Source: Allobosea sp. OK403 (lineage in GTDB: Bacteria; Pseudomonadota; Alphaproteobacteria; Rhizobiales; Beijerinckiaceae). Taken from it: DNA of 64,000 bases. The notes under the pieces were generated by a model, which saw only the letters and a program-made list of their open reading frames with translations, searched no databases and was not told where the DNA came from. Below, one piece after another: positions 43,757 to 53,487 of the stretch (position 1 is its first letter; every line of letters starts with the position of its first letter). The position numbers and the translations under genes were made by a program. The stretch lies in assembly GCF_900113835.1 (NCBI RefSeq), contig NZ_FOQV01000003.1, positions 434,001-498,000 of the forward strand, in the 5' to 3' direction.

Positions 43757-44722
43757 ATGAACGATGCTTCCAACCGCCGCGAACGCTCGGCCCAGACCGG
43801 CTTCGCCACCAGCCATCTCGATCGCCGGGCCGATCTGCGCGACAAGCCGGATGCGATCGCGGCCCTGCGCCATCGCTCCGATACACGGCTGACCGTGCTC
43901 GCGGGCGAGACACCCGTGCTGAAGCGGCTCGAAGGCGAGGCGCTGTCGGTCTGGTTCAGCCATGGCGAGACCGAATGGCTCGGCGCCGGGCTGGAAGAGG
44001 CCTTTCTCGGGCTCGACCCTGACGGCGCGCCGCGCTTCGCGCGGCTGATCGACAAGGCGCTGGCCGAGCCCTTGCGCGAACGGCCTGAAGTGCTGCTCAC
44101 CGACCTGCGTTCGGTCGCGCTGAAGCGGCTCGTGCCCGCCCATGAACTCGGCCCGCTCGGCGAAGGCAAGGCGCTGCTCGACTGGCATGCGCGCCACCGC
44201 TTCTGCGCGCAATGCGGCGGCCCAAGCGAACTCGCCTCGGCTGGTTGGAAGCGGCAATGCACGGCCTGCGGCGCGCAGCATTTCCCGCGCACCGACCCGG
44301 TCGTGATCATGCTCGCCACGCGCGGCGACAAATGCCTGCTGGCGCGGCAGGCCCGCTTCGCGCCGGGCATGTATTCCTGCATCGCCGGTTTCATCGAGCC
44401 GGGCGAGACCTTCGAGGATGCGGTGCGCCGCGAGACCTGGGAGGAGGCGGGCCTGCGCACCGGCACGGTGCGCTACATCGCCTCGCAGCCCTGGCCATTT
44501 CCCGGTTCGCTGATGATCGGCTGCCTGGTCGAAGCGCTCAACGACGATATCGTGCTCGACGGCATGGAGCTGGAGGCCGGGCGCTGGTTCTCGCGGGCCG
44601 AGGCCCTGCAGATGCTGGAAGGCAATCATCCCGAAGGCTTCACCAGCCCCCAGCATCTGGCGATCGCCAATACGATCCTCCGGGCCTGGGCCGTGGAGGG
44701 GGAAGAGGTGAATGGCGAGTAG
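43757..44722 (+). CDS. nudC: NAD(+) diphosphatase (Nudix hydrolase)
   Basis: A 321-residue enzyme that splits NADH and NAD-capped RNA. The zinc ribbon is visible as CAQCGG and CTACGAQ (about residues 154-175), and the Nudix box as GFIEPGETFEDAVRRE followed by TWEEAGL. The SQPWPFPGSLMIGC stretch specific to NudC follows. GGACGGAAGCC precedes the start. Its stop codon lies inside a 20-bp-arm inverted repeat shared with the convergent pheA. Confidence 0.94.
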   Translation: MNDASNRRERSAQTGFATSHLDRRADLRDKPDAIAALRHRSDTRLTVLAGETPVLKRLEGEALSVWFSHGETEWLGAGLEEAFLGLDPDGAPRFARLIDKALAEPLRERPEVLLTDLRSVALKRLVPAHELGPLGEGKALLDWHARHRFCAQCGGPSELASAGWKRQCTACGAQHFPRTDPVVIMLATRGDKCLLARQARFAPGMYSCIAGFIEPGETFEDAVRRETWEEAGLRTGTVRYIASQPWPFPGSLMIGCLVEALNDDIVLDGMELEAGRWFSRAEALQMLEGNHPEGFTSPQHLAIANTILRAWAVEGEEVNGE

Positions 44723-44753
44723 CGAATGACGCCCTACTCGCTATTCGCCATTC
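44710..44753. terminator. Imperfect inverted repeat between convergent nudC and pheA
   Basis: Two 20-base arms (44710..44729 and 44734..44753) built on GAATGGCGAGTAGCGA and its near complement pair with few mismatches around four bases. There is no T-run, so it may act as a weak bidirectional terminator or be a degenerate palindromic repeat. The TAG stop of nudC is in the left arm. Confidence 0.4.
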
Positions 44754-44766
44754 GCCACTCGCTTTC

Positions 44767-45621
44767 TTACTCGCCCGCCTCCGCGAAACTCTCGCGGAAG
44801 GCGTGCGCCGGGTAGACGCCGAGGATCTTCATCTCCTTCGAGAAATATTCCAGCTCCTGCAGCGCCCGCTTCAGATGCGGGTCGTCCGGATGGCCCTCGA
44901 CATCGAGATAGAACATCGTCGCGGAGAAATGCCCATCGACCATGTAGCTCTCGAGCTTGGTCATGTTGATGCCGTTCGTCGCGAAGCCGCCAAGCGCCTT
45001 GTAGAGCGCAGCCGGAATGTTGCGGACGCGGAAGACCAGGGTCGTCACGGTCTTGCCCGGACCCTGGCGGGCGAATTCCGGATATTTCGACAGGATCACG
45101 AAGCGCGTGGTGTTGTGCTTCTCGTCCTCGATATCCTCCATCAGGATCTCGAGCCCATAGACCTCGGCGGCGATGCGCGGCGAGATCGCGGCACGGGTCA
45201 GGTCTCCGGCCTCGGCGACCTGCCGGGCGGACCCCGCCGTATCGGCCGCGACCTCAGCCTTGAGGCCGAGCTTGCGGATCATCTTGCGGCACTGGCCGAG
45301 CGCGTGAATGTGGCTCTGCACCGTCTTCAGCGTGGCCAGCGTCGCGCCTTTCAGCGCCATCAGATGGAAGCGGATCGGCAGGAAGTGCTCGCCGATGATG
45401 TGCAGCCCCGAACGCGGCAGCAGATGGTGGATGTCGGCGACGCGGCCGGCGATCGAATTATCGATCGGGATCATGCCGTAGCGCGCCGTGCCGTCGCTGA
45501 CTGCCGCCAGCGCGTCCTCGAAGGTCGCGCAAGGCAGCAATTCGCAATCGGGGAAGGCCTGCAGGGCCGCCTGCGACGAGAAGGCGCCGGGTTCACCCTG
45601 ATAGGACACGATGACAGACAT
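44767..45621 (-). CDS. pheA: Prephenate dehydratase
   Basis: A 284-residue enzyme that converts prephenate to phenylpyruvate in phenylalanine synthesis. The catalytic domain (about 1-180) has YQGEPGAFSSQAAL, MIPIDNSIAGRV and the NTTRFVIL motif with the essential Thr-Arg-Phe. A C-terminal ACT domain (about 195-275, NIPAALYKALGGFATNGINM, then TKLESYM) gives feedback control. There is no chorismate mutase domain, so it is the monofunctional type. It follows kdsB by 6 nt, and its ribosome binding site overlaps the kdsB stop. Confidence 0.96.
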   Translation of the reverse strand: MSVIVSYQGEPGAFSSQAALQAFPDCELLPCATFEDALAAVSDGTARYGMIPIDNSIAGRVADIHHLLPRSGLHIIGEHFLPIRFHLMALKGATLATLKTVQSHIHALGQCRKMIRKLGLKAEVAADTAGSARQVAEAGDLTRAAISPRIAAEVYGLEILMEDIEDEKHNTTRFVILSKYPEFARQGPGKTVTTLVFRVRNIPAALYKALGGFATNGINMTKLESYMVDGHFSATMFYLDVEGHPDDPHLKRALQELEYFSKEMKILGVYPAHAFRESFAEAGE

Positions 45622-45627
45622 AAAACT

Positions 45628-46371
45628 CTAGGCTCCGGCGCGGGCTGACAGGATCGCGCGGGCGCGGTCCAGATCATGGGGGGTATCGACGCCGAGCGGC
45701 ACGTCGTCAACGACGATGATGTCGATGCGCATGCCGTCCTCGATGGCGCGCAATTGCTCCAGCCGCTCGCGCCTCTCCAGGGGAGAAGGCGGCAGCGAGA
45801 CGAAGCGGTCGAGCGCTTTGCGGCGATAGGTGTAGAGGCCGATGTGATGATAGAGCGGCCCCTCCCCACCCGGCGCGGTGACGCGAGTAAAGTAGAGCGC
45901 GCGCATGCGCCCGGGCGCGATCTCGCTGCCGATCGCCTTGACGACGCTGGGCTCGGTCTTCTCGTCCTCGCGCGTGATGATTGCGGCGAGCGTCACGATA
46001 TCCACAGCCGAATCCGAGAGCGGCCCGACCGAGGCTGCGATCACGCGCGGATCGATGGTGGGCAGGTCGCCCTGAACATTCACGATGACATCGTGCCGCC
46101 CCTGGGGATCGAGGATGTCGGCCGCCTCCTTGATCCGGTCCGAGCCCGAGGGATGATCGTCGCGGGTCAGCACGGCGCGGCCACCGGCCTTCTCGATCAC
46201 GTCGACGATGCGGGCCTCGTCGGTTGCGACGGCGACCGGGCCGATACCGGCCTCCATGGCGCGGCGCCAGACATGCACGATCATCGCCTCGCCATGGATA
46301 TCGGCGAGCGGCTTGCCGGGCAGACGCGTCGCGGTCATGCGGGCGGGAATCAGAATCAGAGGGTCGGACAT
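45628..46371 (-). CDS. kdsB: 3-deoxy-manno-octulosonate cytidylyltransferase
   Basis: A 247-residue enzyme that makes CMP-Kdo for lipopolysaccharide core synthesis. The nucleotide-binding start [42 protein letters not shown] and [12 protein letters not shown] are characteristic. It forms a leftward pair with pheA and is divergent from the cytochrome c gene, an arrangement I know from related alphaproteobacteria. Confidence 0.96.
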   Translation of the reverse strand: MSDPLILIPARMTATRLPGKPLADIHGEAMIVHVWRRAMEAGIGPVAVATDEARIVDVIEKAGGRAVLTRDDHPSGSDRIKEAADILDPQGRHDVIVNVQGDLPTIDPRVIAASVGPLSDSAVDIVTLAAIITREDEKTEPSVVKAIGSEIAPGRMRALYFTRVTAPGGEGPLYHHIGLYTYRRKALDRFVSLPPSPLERRERLEQLRAIEDGMRIDIIVVDDVPLGVDTPHDLDRARAILSARAGA

Positions 46372-46567
46372 CGCGGCAGGCTCGGCTGGGCCGTAGGGGC
46401 ACGGCGGGAAGCGTCAAAAGGTCTCAAAGCGGAGGGTGCTTATACGAGTTGCATTGCAGCGCGCAAAGCGGTTAAGCAACGGTCGGGTGTCGGCGCTTTC
46501 AGGCCCCGGCCAAAGCGCTGTCTTGCCTCCCGCGCTATCGCGTCGGTGGGCCGAGGGTTCGGATACG

Positions 46568-47107
46568 ATGGATATCGAAACCAACAAGATCGCCGGAGCG
46601 GTTCTCTCCACTCTGCTCGTGGTGATGGGGCTCAGCATGATCTCCGGGATCGTCTTTACGCCTCACAAGCCGGCGGTGCCCGGTTTCGACCTGCCGAGCG
46701 AGGAACCCGCCGCGGCGGCCGGCGCGGCAGCGCCCGCAGCCGACGAGCCGATCGCGGTACGCCTCGCCAAGGCCGACCCGGCCAAGGGCGAAAAGGCAGT
46801 CGGCGCCTGCAAGGCCTGCCACAGCTTCGAGAAGGGCGGCCCCAACAAGGTTGGCCCGCATCTCTACGACGTCTACGGTCGTAGTGAAGGCTCAGTCGAA
46901 GGCTTCGGCTACTCGGCCGCGATGAAGGGCCGCAACGACAAGGTTTGGGAGGCCGATGGGCTCGACCACTTCCTGAAGGGGCCGAAGGCTTATGTTCCCG
47001 GCACCGCGATGGCCTTCGCCGGCATCAGCAAGCCCGATACCCGCGCCGACGTCATCGCCTATCTGAACACGCTCTCCGACGCACCGAAGCCGCTGCCGAA
47101 GCCCTGA
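46568..47107 (+). CDS. cycM: Membrane-anchored class I cytochrome c (CycM type)
   Basis: A 179-residue protein with an uncleaved N-terminal anchor (AGAVLSTLLVVMGLSMISGI, about residues 9-28), an Ala/Pro-rich linker (about 45-62), and a cytochrome c domain. The haem site is CKACHSF, and the axial Met is expected in PGTAMAFAG. It carries electrons from the bc1 complex toward terminal oxidases in related bacteria. GAGGG stands ten bases before the start. A good intrinsic terminator follows at 47151. Confidence 0.92.
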   Translation: MDIETNKIAGAVLSTLLVVMGLSMISGIVFTPHKPAVPGFDLPSEEPAAAAGAAAPAADEPIAVRLAKADPAKGEKAVGACKACHSFEKGGPNKVGPHLYDVYGRSEGSVEGFGYSAAMKGRNDKVWEADGLDHFLKGPKAYVPGTAMAFAGISKPDTRADVIAYLNTLSDAPKPLPKP

Positions 47108-47150
47108 GGTTTCAGCCGGCTTCGATCCGGCGCTCATTTCGATTGTGCCA

Positions 47151-47175
47151 AGCCGGGCCCGTCAGCCCGGCTTTT
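47151..47175 (+). terminator. Rho-independent terminator of the cytochrome c gene
   Basis: A perfect 8-bp stem AGCCGGGC and GCCCGGCT around a 6-base loop, running into TTTT, 43 nt beyond the cytochrome c stop codon. Confidence 0.85.
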
Positions 47176-47300
47176 GCATATCCGCGCCATGCTGTCGCCG
47201 TCAGGATGGCGGCAAATCCCTGAATGACTGGCGTAGCCGGCCGCGTTCGACATAATCGGAACGCGAATCGGCCGGCGAACCAATTTGGAGGCAGAAGAGC

Positions 47301-49169
47301 ATGGCGATGCGCATCACACGCCGCAGATTGCTGGAAGCGGGCAGTGCTGCTCTGGCGAGCGCGAGCCTGCCGTCGTTCAGCGGCTCGGCACTGGCGCAAG
47401 CTGATGAAATCCATGGCCTCTCGACCTTCGGCGAATTGGCGCTGCCCGCCGATTTTCCCTATTTCGCCTATGTGAACCCCAAGGCGCCCAAGGGCGGCAC
47501 GCTGACGATGCAGATCAAGCGCGCCGGCGGCAATCAGAGCTTCGATACCTTCAACACGCTCAACACCTTCGTGCTCCAAGGCGACGGCGCGGCGGGCATG
47601 GATGCCTGCTTCGACAGCCTGATGACGGGCTCTGGCGATGAACCAGGTTCGCTCTACGGCCTGCTGGCTAAAAGCGTGGCGATCTCGCAGGACAAGCTGA
47701 CCTACCGGTTCCGGCTCCGGCCCGAGGCAAGGTTCCATGACGGCACGCGGGTGACGGCCGCCGACGTCGCCTTCAGCATGAATCTGCTCAAGAGCAAGGG
47801 ACACCCCTCCTTCCGCCTGACACTGAACGAACTGGTCTTGTCGCAAGCCGAGGGCGACGACATCGTCGTCGTGCAGCTCTCGCCCAAGCGCAGCCGCGAC
47901 CTGCATCTCATCGTCGCCGGCCTGCCGGTGTTCTCCGAAAAATACTGGTCGACGCGCAATTTCGAGGCATCGACGCTGGAGCCGCCGCTCGGCTCGGGCG
48001 CCTACAAGATCGGCCGCTTCGAGCAGGGGCGCTTCATCGAGTTCGAGCGCGTGCCGGATTACTGGGGCAAGGATCTGCCCGTGAATATCGGCACCAATAA
48101 TTTCGACCGGGTGCGCTGGGAATATTTCCGCGACAGGCAGGTCGCCTTCGAAGCCTTCAAGAGCGGCGTCATCACCTTCCAAGAGGAGTTCACCTCGCGG
48201 ATCTGGGCGACGGGCTACGATTTCCCCTCGATCAAGGAAGGCAAGGTCAAGAAGGAATCTCTGCCCAAGACCGAGCCGATCGGCTCGCAGGGCTGGATCT
48301 TCAATCTGCGCCGCGACAAGTTTTCCGATCCACGCATTCGCGAGGCGCTGGGGCTATCCTTCGATTTCGACTGGACCAACAAGAACATCATGTTCTCGTC
48401 CTTCAGCCGGATGACTTCCTATTTCGAGAACTCCGACTGCAAAGCCGTCGGCAAACCCTCGGCCGAGGAGCTCAAGCTGCTTGAGCCGTTCCGTGGCCAG
48501 GTGCCCGACGAGGTCTTCGACGAGCCCTTCCTGCCGCCGGTTTCGGACGGCTCGGGCAGCGACCGCAACCTGCTGCACCGGGCTGACGAGATGCTGCGCG
48601 CCGCCGGCTGCAAGCGCGAAGGCAATGTCCTGAAGCTGCCCAATGGCCAGCCCTTCGAGATCGAATTCCTCGATTCGCAAGGGGCGCTGCAGCCCCACAC
48701 CCAGCCCTTCCAGGCCAATCTCAAGCGTCTCGGCATCAACGCGACCTCGCGCATCGTCGATGCGGCGCAATACCAGCGGCGTACACAGGAATTCGATTTC
48801 GACATCATCAGCATGGCCCTTTCGGGCAGTTCGATTCCTAGCGATACGCTACGCATCGTCTACGGGTCGTCTGCCGCGAAGACGCCTGGCTCGCGTAATC
48901 TCGGCGGCATCGCCCACCCCGCCATCGATGCGATGATCGAGACAATCGGGCAGGCCCACAGCTATGCCGAGGTCGTCATTGCCGCGAAATGCCTGGACCG
49001 GCTGCTGCGGGCCGGGCGCTACTGGATTCCGATGTGGTGGAACGCCCATGAGTGGCTCGCCTATTGGGACATGTTCGACAGGCCCCAGACCAAGCCGAAA
49101 TATTCCTCCGGCGCACCGGGGATCTGGTGGTACGACGCCGAAAAAGCCAAGCGCATCGGGAAAGCCTGA
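47301..49169 (+). CDS. yejA: Peptide ABC transporter substrate-binding protein (YejA type)
   Basis: A 622-residue periplasmic binding protein of the SBP_bac_5 (oligopeptide) class. It opens with a twin-arginine-like signal (ITRRRLLEAGSAALASASLP). Family features include the FAYVNPKAPKGGTLTMQIKR and PEARFHDGTRVTAADVAFS stretches. The long form with this opening is the YejA/microcin C type. GGAGG precedes the start by nine bases. It heads an operon with a DUF4260 gene, yejB, yejE and yejF. Confidence 0.93.
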   Translation: MAMRITRRRLLEAGSAALASASLPSFSGSALAQADEIHGLSTFGELALPADFPYFAYVNPKAPKGGTLTMQIKRAGGNQSFDTFNTLNTFVLQGDGAAGMDACFDSLMTGSGDEPGSLYGLLAKSVAISQDKLTYRFRLRPEARFHDGTRVTAADVAFSMNLLKSKGHPSFRLTLNELVLSQAEGDDIVVVQLSPKRSRDLHLIVAGLPVFSEKYWSTRNFEASTLEPPLGSGAYKIGRFEQGRFIEFERVPDYWGKDLPVNIGTNNFDRVRWEYFRDRQVAFEAFKSGVITFQEEFTSRIWATGYDFPSIKEGKVKKESLPKTEPIGSQGWIFNLRRDKFSDPRIREALGLSFDFDWTNKNIMFSSFSRMTSYFENSDCKAVGKPSAEELKLLEPFRGQVPDEVFDEPFLPPVSDGSGSDRNLLHRADEMLRAAGCKREGNVLKLPNGQPFEIEFLDSQGALQPHTQPFQANLKRLGINATSRIVDAAQYQRRTQEFDFDIISMALSGSSIPSDTLRIVYGSSAAKTPGSRNLGGIAHPAIDAMIETIGQAHSYAEVVIAAKCLDRLLRAGRYWIPMWWNAHEWLAYWDMFDRPQTKPKYSSGAPGIWWYDAEKAKRIGKA

Positions 49170-49171
49170 GC

Positions 49172-49573
49172 ATGGCGGCGCTCATGCAGGGCCACGTCAC
49201 GGGGGGGCCAAACCTGCTCCTGCGCCTCGAAGGTGTCTTGCTCGGCGGGCTCAGCGTCTGGCTTTTTGCCCGCACCGGCGTTTCATGGTGGATCTTCGCA
49301 GGGCTCATCCTGGCGCCTGATCTCGCTATGCTCGGCTATCTCTCCGGCCCCCGGCTGGGTTGCGCAATCTACAACGCCGCCCATTCTCTGATCGGCCCGG
49401 TCCTGCTGGGCGTTGCCGCCACGGCTTCGGAATCCACCCTGATGCTGGCCATAGCCTTGATCTGGGCCGCGCATGTCGCGTTCGACCGAGCGCTCGGTTA
49501 TGGACTGAAATATGCTACGCGCTTCGCTGACACTCATCTCGGCGTTATTGGCCCAGCCAGAAGGACCGAGTGA
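49172..49573 (+). CDS. DUF4260 family membrane protein within the yej operon
   Basis: A 133-residue protein with four hydrophobic segments. The DUF4260 wording is visible: LLLRLEGVLLGGLSVWLFAR, WWIFAGLILAPDLAMLGYL, and a C-terminal DRALGYGLKYATRFADTHLG. It starts 2 nt after the yejA stop and ends 6 nt before yejB, so it is fully embedded in the operon. The function of the family is unknown. Its place here is unusual, since yejA is normally followed directly by yejB. Confidence 0.85.
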   Translation: MAALMQGHVTGGPNLLLRLEGVLLGGLSVWLFARTGVSWWIFAGLILAPDLAMLGYLSGPRLGCAIYNAAHSLIGPVLLGVAATASESTLMLAIALIWAAHVAFDRALGYGLKYATRFADTHLGVIGPARRTE

Positions 49574-49579
49574 ACCGGC

Positions 49580-50677
49580 ATGCTGAGCTATATCGCGAGA
49601 CGTATCGCCCTGATGGTGCCGACGCTGTTCGGCATCCTGCTGATCTCCTTCATCATCGTGCAATTCGCGCCCGGCGGGCCAGTCGAGCGCGTGATCGCGC
49701 AATTGCAGAATCCGGCGGCCGGAAGCGCGTCGGATCGCGTCGGCGGCGGCCAGGGCGGCGATGCCGGCGCGCAATTGGGCGGTGATTCGAATTCGGCCTA
49801 TCGCGGCGCGCAGGGGCTCGACCCCGCCTTCATCAAGGAGCTCGAAAAGCAGTTCGGCTTCGACAAGCCGGCGCATGAGCGCTTCCTCAAGATGCTCGGC
49901 GACTACATCCGCTTCGATTTCGGGCGCAGCTATTTCCGCGATGCGCCGGTGCTGCAATTGATCAAGGAGAAGCTGCCGGTCTCGATCTCGCTCGGCCTGT
50001 GGATGACGCTTCTGTCCTATGCGATCTCGATCCCGCTCGGCATCCGCAAGGCGGTGAAGGACGGTTCGCGCTTCGACACCTGGACCAGCGCGATCGTCAT
50101 CGTGGGTTATGCCATCCCGGGTTTCCTCTTTGCGATCCTGCTGATCGTGCTCTTCGCCGGCGGCTCGTTCTGGCAGATCTTTCCGCTGCGCGGGCTCCAT
50201 TCCGAAAACTGGGCGCAGCTCAGCCTGCTCGGCAAGACCATCGATTATCTCTGGCACATCGCCCTGCCCGTCACCGCGATGGCGTTGGGCGCCTTCGCCA
50301 CCTCGACCCTGCTGACCAAGAACTCCTTCCTCGACGAGATCAGGAAGCAATATGTGCTCACCGCGCGGATGAAGGGGCTCTCCGAGCGCGGCGTGCTCTA
50401 TGGCCATGTCTTCCGCAACGCCATGCTGATCGTGATCGCCGGCTTTCCCGGCGCCTTCGTGCACGCGCTCTTCGCCGGCTCATTGCTGATCGAGACGATC
50501 TTCTCGCTCGACGGCTTGGGGCTCTTGTCCTTCGAGGCGATCGTCAACCGCGACTACCCGGTCGTCTTCGCCAATCTCTACATCTTCTCGCTGATCGGCC
50601 TTGTCGTGCACCTCATCACCGACCTGACCTACACCTGGGTCGACCCCCGCATCGATTTCGAGACGCGGGAGGCCTGA
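49580..50677 (+). CDS. yejB: Peptide ABC transporter permease (YejB type)
   Basis: A 365-residue permease with six transmembrane segments. It begins [20 protein letters not shown], followed by the [15 protein letters not shown] motif typical of the DppB/YejB branch. A Gly/Ala-rich insertion at about 45-75 is found in YejB proteins. It should pair with YejE and be energised by YejF. In Escherichia coli the Yej system imports peptides such as microcin C and also affects envelope resistance. Confidence 0.95.
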   Translation: MLSYIARRIALMVPTLFGILLISFIIVQFAPGGPVERVIAQLQNPAAGSASDRVGGGQGGDAGAQLGGDSNSAYRGAQGLDPAFIKELEKQFGFDKPAHERFLKMLGDYIRFDFGRSYFRDAPVLQLIKEKLPVSISLGLWMTLLSYAISIPLGIRKAVKDGSRFDTWTSAIVIVGYAIPGFLFAILLIVLFAGGSFWQIFPLRGLHSENWAQLSLLGKTIDYLWHIALPVTAMALGAFATSTLLTKNSFLDEIRKQYVLTARMKGLSERGVLYGHVFRNAMLIVIAGFPGAFVHALFAGSLLIETIFSLDGLGLLSFEAIVNRDYPVVFANLYIFSLIGLVVHLITDLTYTWVDPRIDFETREA

Positions 50678-50681
50678 GGCG

Positions 50682-51857
50682 ATGAGCGACACGCTGATCG
50701 ATGCGCCGCCGCCAGCCTTGCGCAGCCATGCGCCGTTGGCCCCGCTGGAGGCAAGCCAGGGCTGGCTCAAGCTCTCGCCGATCAACCGGCGCCGGCTGAA
50801 CAACTTCAAGGCCAACAGGCGCGGCTGGTGGTCGCTCTGGATCTTCCTTGCACTGTTTACGCTCTCGCTCTTCGCCGAGTTCATCGCCAACGATCGGCCC
50901 TTGATCGTGCGCTACAAGGGCGAATGGCTGTTCCCGGTCGCGGTGAACTACCCTGAGGAGAAGTTCGGCGGCTTTCTCGCCACGACGGACTATCGCGACC
51001 CGGTGATCGCCAAGGAGATCGCAGCCAATGGTTACGCGATCTGGCCCCTGATCCGCTACAGCTACCAGACGCACAATCTCGATCTGCCGGTGCCCGCGCC
51101 CGCGCCGCCGACCTGGCTGCTCAAGAATGAGCAATGCCGCGTTATCGCCGAGCGCAGCGGCGGCACGGGCTGTCGCGATCTCGAATGGAACTGGCTCGGC
51201 ACCGACGACCAGGGCCGCGACGTCATCGCGCGATTGATCTACGGCTTCCGCATCTCGATCCTGTTCGGGTTGATCCTGTCCTCGATTTCCTCCGTGATCG
51301 GCATCGCGGCCGGCGCCATCCAGGGTTATTTCGGCGGCTGGACCGACCTGATCTTCCAGCGCGTCATCGAGATCTGGACCTCGATCCCGGCGCTCTACCT
51401 GCTGATCATCGTGGCGGCGATCATCACGCCGAGTTTCTTCGTCTTGCTCGGCATCCTGCTGCTGTTCTCATGGGTCGCGCTTGTCGGCGTGGTGCGGGCC
51501 GAGTTCCTGCGGGCGCGCAATTTCGAATATGTCCGCGCCGCGCGTGCGCTCGGCCTCTCCAACCGCGCCATCATGGTCAAGCATCTCTTGCCCAATGCGA
51601 TGGTCGCAACGCTGACCTTCCTGCCCTTCATCCTGAACGGCTCGATCACCACCTTGACCTCGCTCGACTTCCTCGGTTTCGGTCTACCGCCCGGCTCACC
51701 ATCGCTCGGCGAATTGCTGGCGCAGGGGAAATCGAACCTGCAGGCGCCATGGCTCGGCCTCTCCGGCTTCGTTGTGATCGCGCTGATGTTGTCGCTGCTG
51801 ATCTTCATCGGCGAGGCAGTACGCGATGCGTTCGATCCGAGGAAAACCTTCGCGTGA
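50682..51857 (+). CDS. yejE: Peptide ABC transporter permease (YejE type)
   Basis: A 391-residue permease. After a cytoplasmic N-terminus with LSPINRRRLNNFKANRRGWW, the first transmembrane segment (WIFLALFTLSLFAEFIA) is followed by a long periplasmic loop with the FPVAVNYPEEKFGG and WNWLGTDDQGRDVIARLIYG stretches typical of YejE. The remaining segments form the permease core. GGGAGG precedes the start. Its stop overlaps the GTG start of yejF (GTGA). Confidence 0.95.
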   Translation: MSDTLIDAPPPALRSHAPLAPLEASQGWLKLSPINRRRLNNFKANRRGWWSLWIFLALFTLSLFAEFIANDRPLIVRYKGEWLFPVAVNYPEEKFGGFLATTDYRDPVIAKEIAANGYAIWPLIRYSYQTHNLDLPVPAPAPPTWLLKNEQCRVIAERSGGTGCRDLEWNWLGTDDQGRDVIARLIYGFRISILFGLILSSISSVIGIAAGAIQGYFGGWTDLIFQRVIEIWTSIPALYLLIIVAAIITPSFFVLLGILLLFSWVALVGVVRAEFLRARNFEYVRAARALGLSNRAIMVKHLLPNAMVATLTFLPFILNGSITTLTSLDFLGFGLPPGSPSLGELLAQGKSNLQAPWLGLSGFVVIALMLSLLIFIGEAVRDAFDPRKTFA

Positions 51858-53485
51858 CCGCCGCCCCCCTCCTCTCCGTCCTGGACCTCTCCGTCGCCTT
51901 CCGCCAAGGCGGGCGCGAGACGCTGGCCGTCGACCACATCTCCTTCCAGATCGCCAAGGGCGAGACGCTCGCCATCGTCGGCGAGTCGGGCTCGGGCAAA
52001 TCGGTCTCGGCGCTCTCGATCCTGAAGCTGTTGAACTACCCCTCCGCGCATCACCCCTCCGGCAAGGTCATGTTCAACGGCCAGGATCTGATCGCGGCCG
52101 ATGAGGATGCGATGCGCAAGGTGCGCGGCAACGACATCACCATGGTGTTCCAGGAGCCGATGACCTCGCTCAACCCGCTGCACACGATCCAGCGGCAGAT
52201 TGGCGAGATCCTCGAGCTGCACAAAGGCCTGCGCGGCGACAAGGCGCGTGCCCGCACGCTCGAACTCCTGGCGCTGGTCGGCATCCGCGATGCGGAAAGT
52301 CGATTGGAAGCCTATCCGCACCAGCTTTCGGGCGGACAGCGCCAGCGCGTGATGATCGCGATGGCGCTCGCCAACGAACCCGAACTGCTGATCGCCGACG
52401 AGCCCACGACAGCGCTCGACGTCACGGTGCAGGCCCAGATCCTCAAGCTGTTGAAGGAGCTTCAGGGCCGGCTCGGCATGGCGATGCTGTTCATCACCCA
52501 TGATCTCGGCATCGTCCGGCGCATCGCCGACAGGGTCTGCGTCATGCTCAAGGGTCAGATCGTCGAGCAGGGACCAGTCAGCGAGATCTTCGGCAATCCC
52601 CGGCACGACTACACCAAACGGTTGCTCGCAGCCGAGCCGAAGGGCCGCCCGGCCCCCATCGCAGAGGGCGCCGCCACGCTGCTCGAAGCTGGACCGATGA
52701 AGATCTGGTTCCCGATCAAATCCGGTTTCCTGCGCCGCACCACCAGCCATGTGAAGGCGGTCGACGGCATCGCAATCAAGGTGCGCGAGGGCGAGACGCT
52801 CGGCGTCGTCGGCGAATCCGGCTCCGGCAAGACGACGCTCGGCCTCGCCATCCTGCGCTTAATCTCCTCGGAGGGGCCGATCATCTTCCTCGGCGACCGC
52901 ATCGACGGGCTCACCAGCGCCGCCGTCCGGCCCAAACGTCGGGATCTCCAGGTCGTCTTCCAGGATCCTTACGGCTCGCTCTCACCGCGCATGTCGGTGG
53001 CCGAGATCGTGGCCGAGGGCCTGACCGTGCAACAAAGCGAGCTGAGTTATGCCCAGCGGCGCGAGATCGTCGCCCAGGCCCTCGATGATGTCGGGCTCGA
53101 TCCAAGCGCGATGGACCGCTACCCGCATGAATTCTCCGGCGGCCAGCGCCAGCGCATCGCGATTGCGCGCGCCATGGCGCTCGACCCGAAGTTCGTCGTG
53201 CTGGACGAACCGACCTCCGCGCTCGACATGTCGGTTCAAGCGCAGATCGTCGAATTGCTGCGCGATCTCCAGGCCAGGCGCAAACTCGGCTATCTTTTCA
53301 TCAGCCACGATCTCAAGGTCGTGCGGGCGCTCTCGCACCGGGTGGTGGTGATGCAGAACGGCAAGGTCGTCGAGGAGGGACCGGCCGAAGAGATCTTCGC
53401 CCGACCGCGCGAGGCCTATACCCAGGCCCTGCTCGCAGCCGCTCTCAACCTCGAACCCGTCGGCATCGCCGCCGTGAAGGACTGA
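51854..53485 (+). CDS. yejF: Peptide ABC transporter ATPase, two fused domains (YejF type)
   Basis: A 543-residue protein with two ATPase domains. First: Walker [13 protein letters not shown], signature LSGGQRQRV, Walker [13 protein letters not shown]. Second: Walker [13 protein letters not shown], signature FSGGQRQRI, Walker [13 protein letters not shown]. Both look complete. It starts at a GTG overlapping the yejE stop by four bases; the frame stays open much further upstream inside yejE, but that part is antisense-free shadow and not coding. It ends 2 nt before deoB. Confidence 0.95.
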   Translation: MTAAPLLSVLDLSVAFRQGGRETLAVDHISFQIAKGETLAIVGESGSGKSVSALSILKLLNYPSAHHPSGKVMFNGQDLIAADEDAMRKVRGNDITMVFQEPMTSLNPLHTIQRQIGEILELHKGLRGDKARARTLELLALVGIRDAESRLEAYPHQLSGGQRQRVMIAMALANEPELLIADEPTTALDVTVQAQILKLLKELQGRLGMAMLFITHDLGIVRRIADRVCVMLKGQIVEQGPVSEIFGNPRHDYTKRLLAAEPKGRPAPIAEGAATLLEAGPMKIWFPIKSGFLRRTTSHVKAVDGIAIKVREGETLGVVGESGSGKTTLGLAILRLISSEGPIIFLGDRIDGLTSAAVRPKRRDLQVVFQDPYGSLSPRMSVAEIVAEGLTVQQSELSYAQRREIVAQALDDVGLDPSAMDRYPHEFSGGQRQRIAIARAMALDPKFVVLDEPTSALDMSVQAQIVELLRDLQARRKLGYLFISHDLKVVRALSHRVVVMQNGKVVEEGPAEEIFARPREAYTQALLAAALNLEPVGIAAVKD

Positions 53486-53487
53486 GC

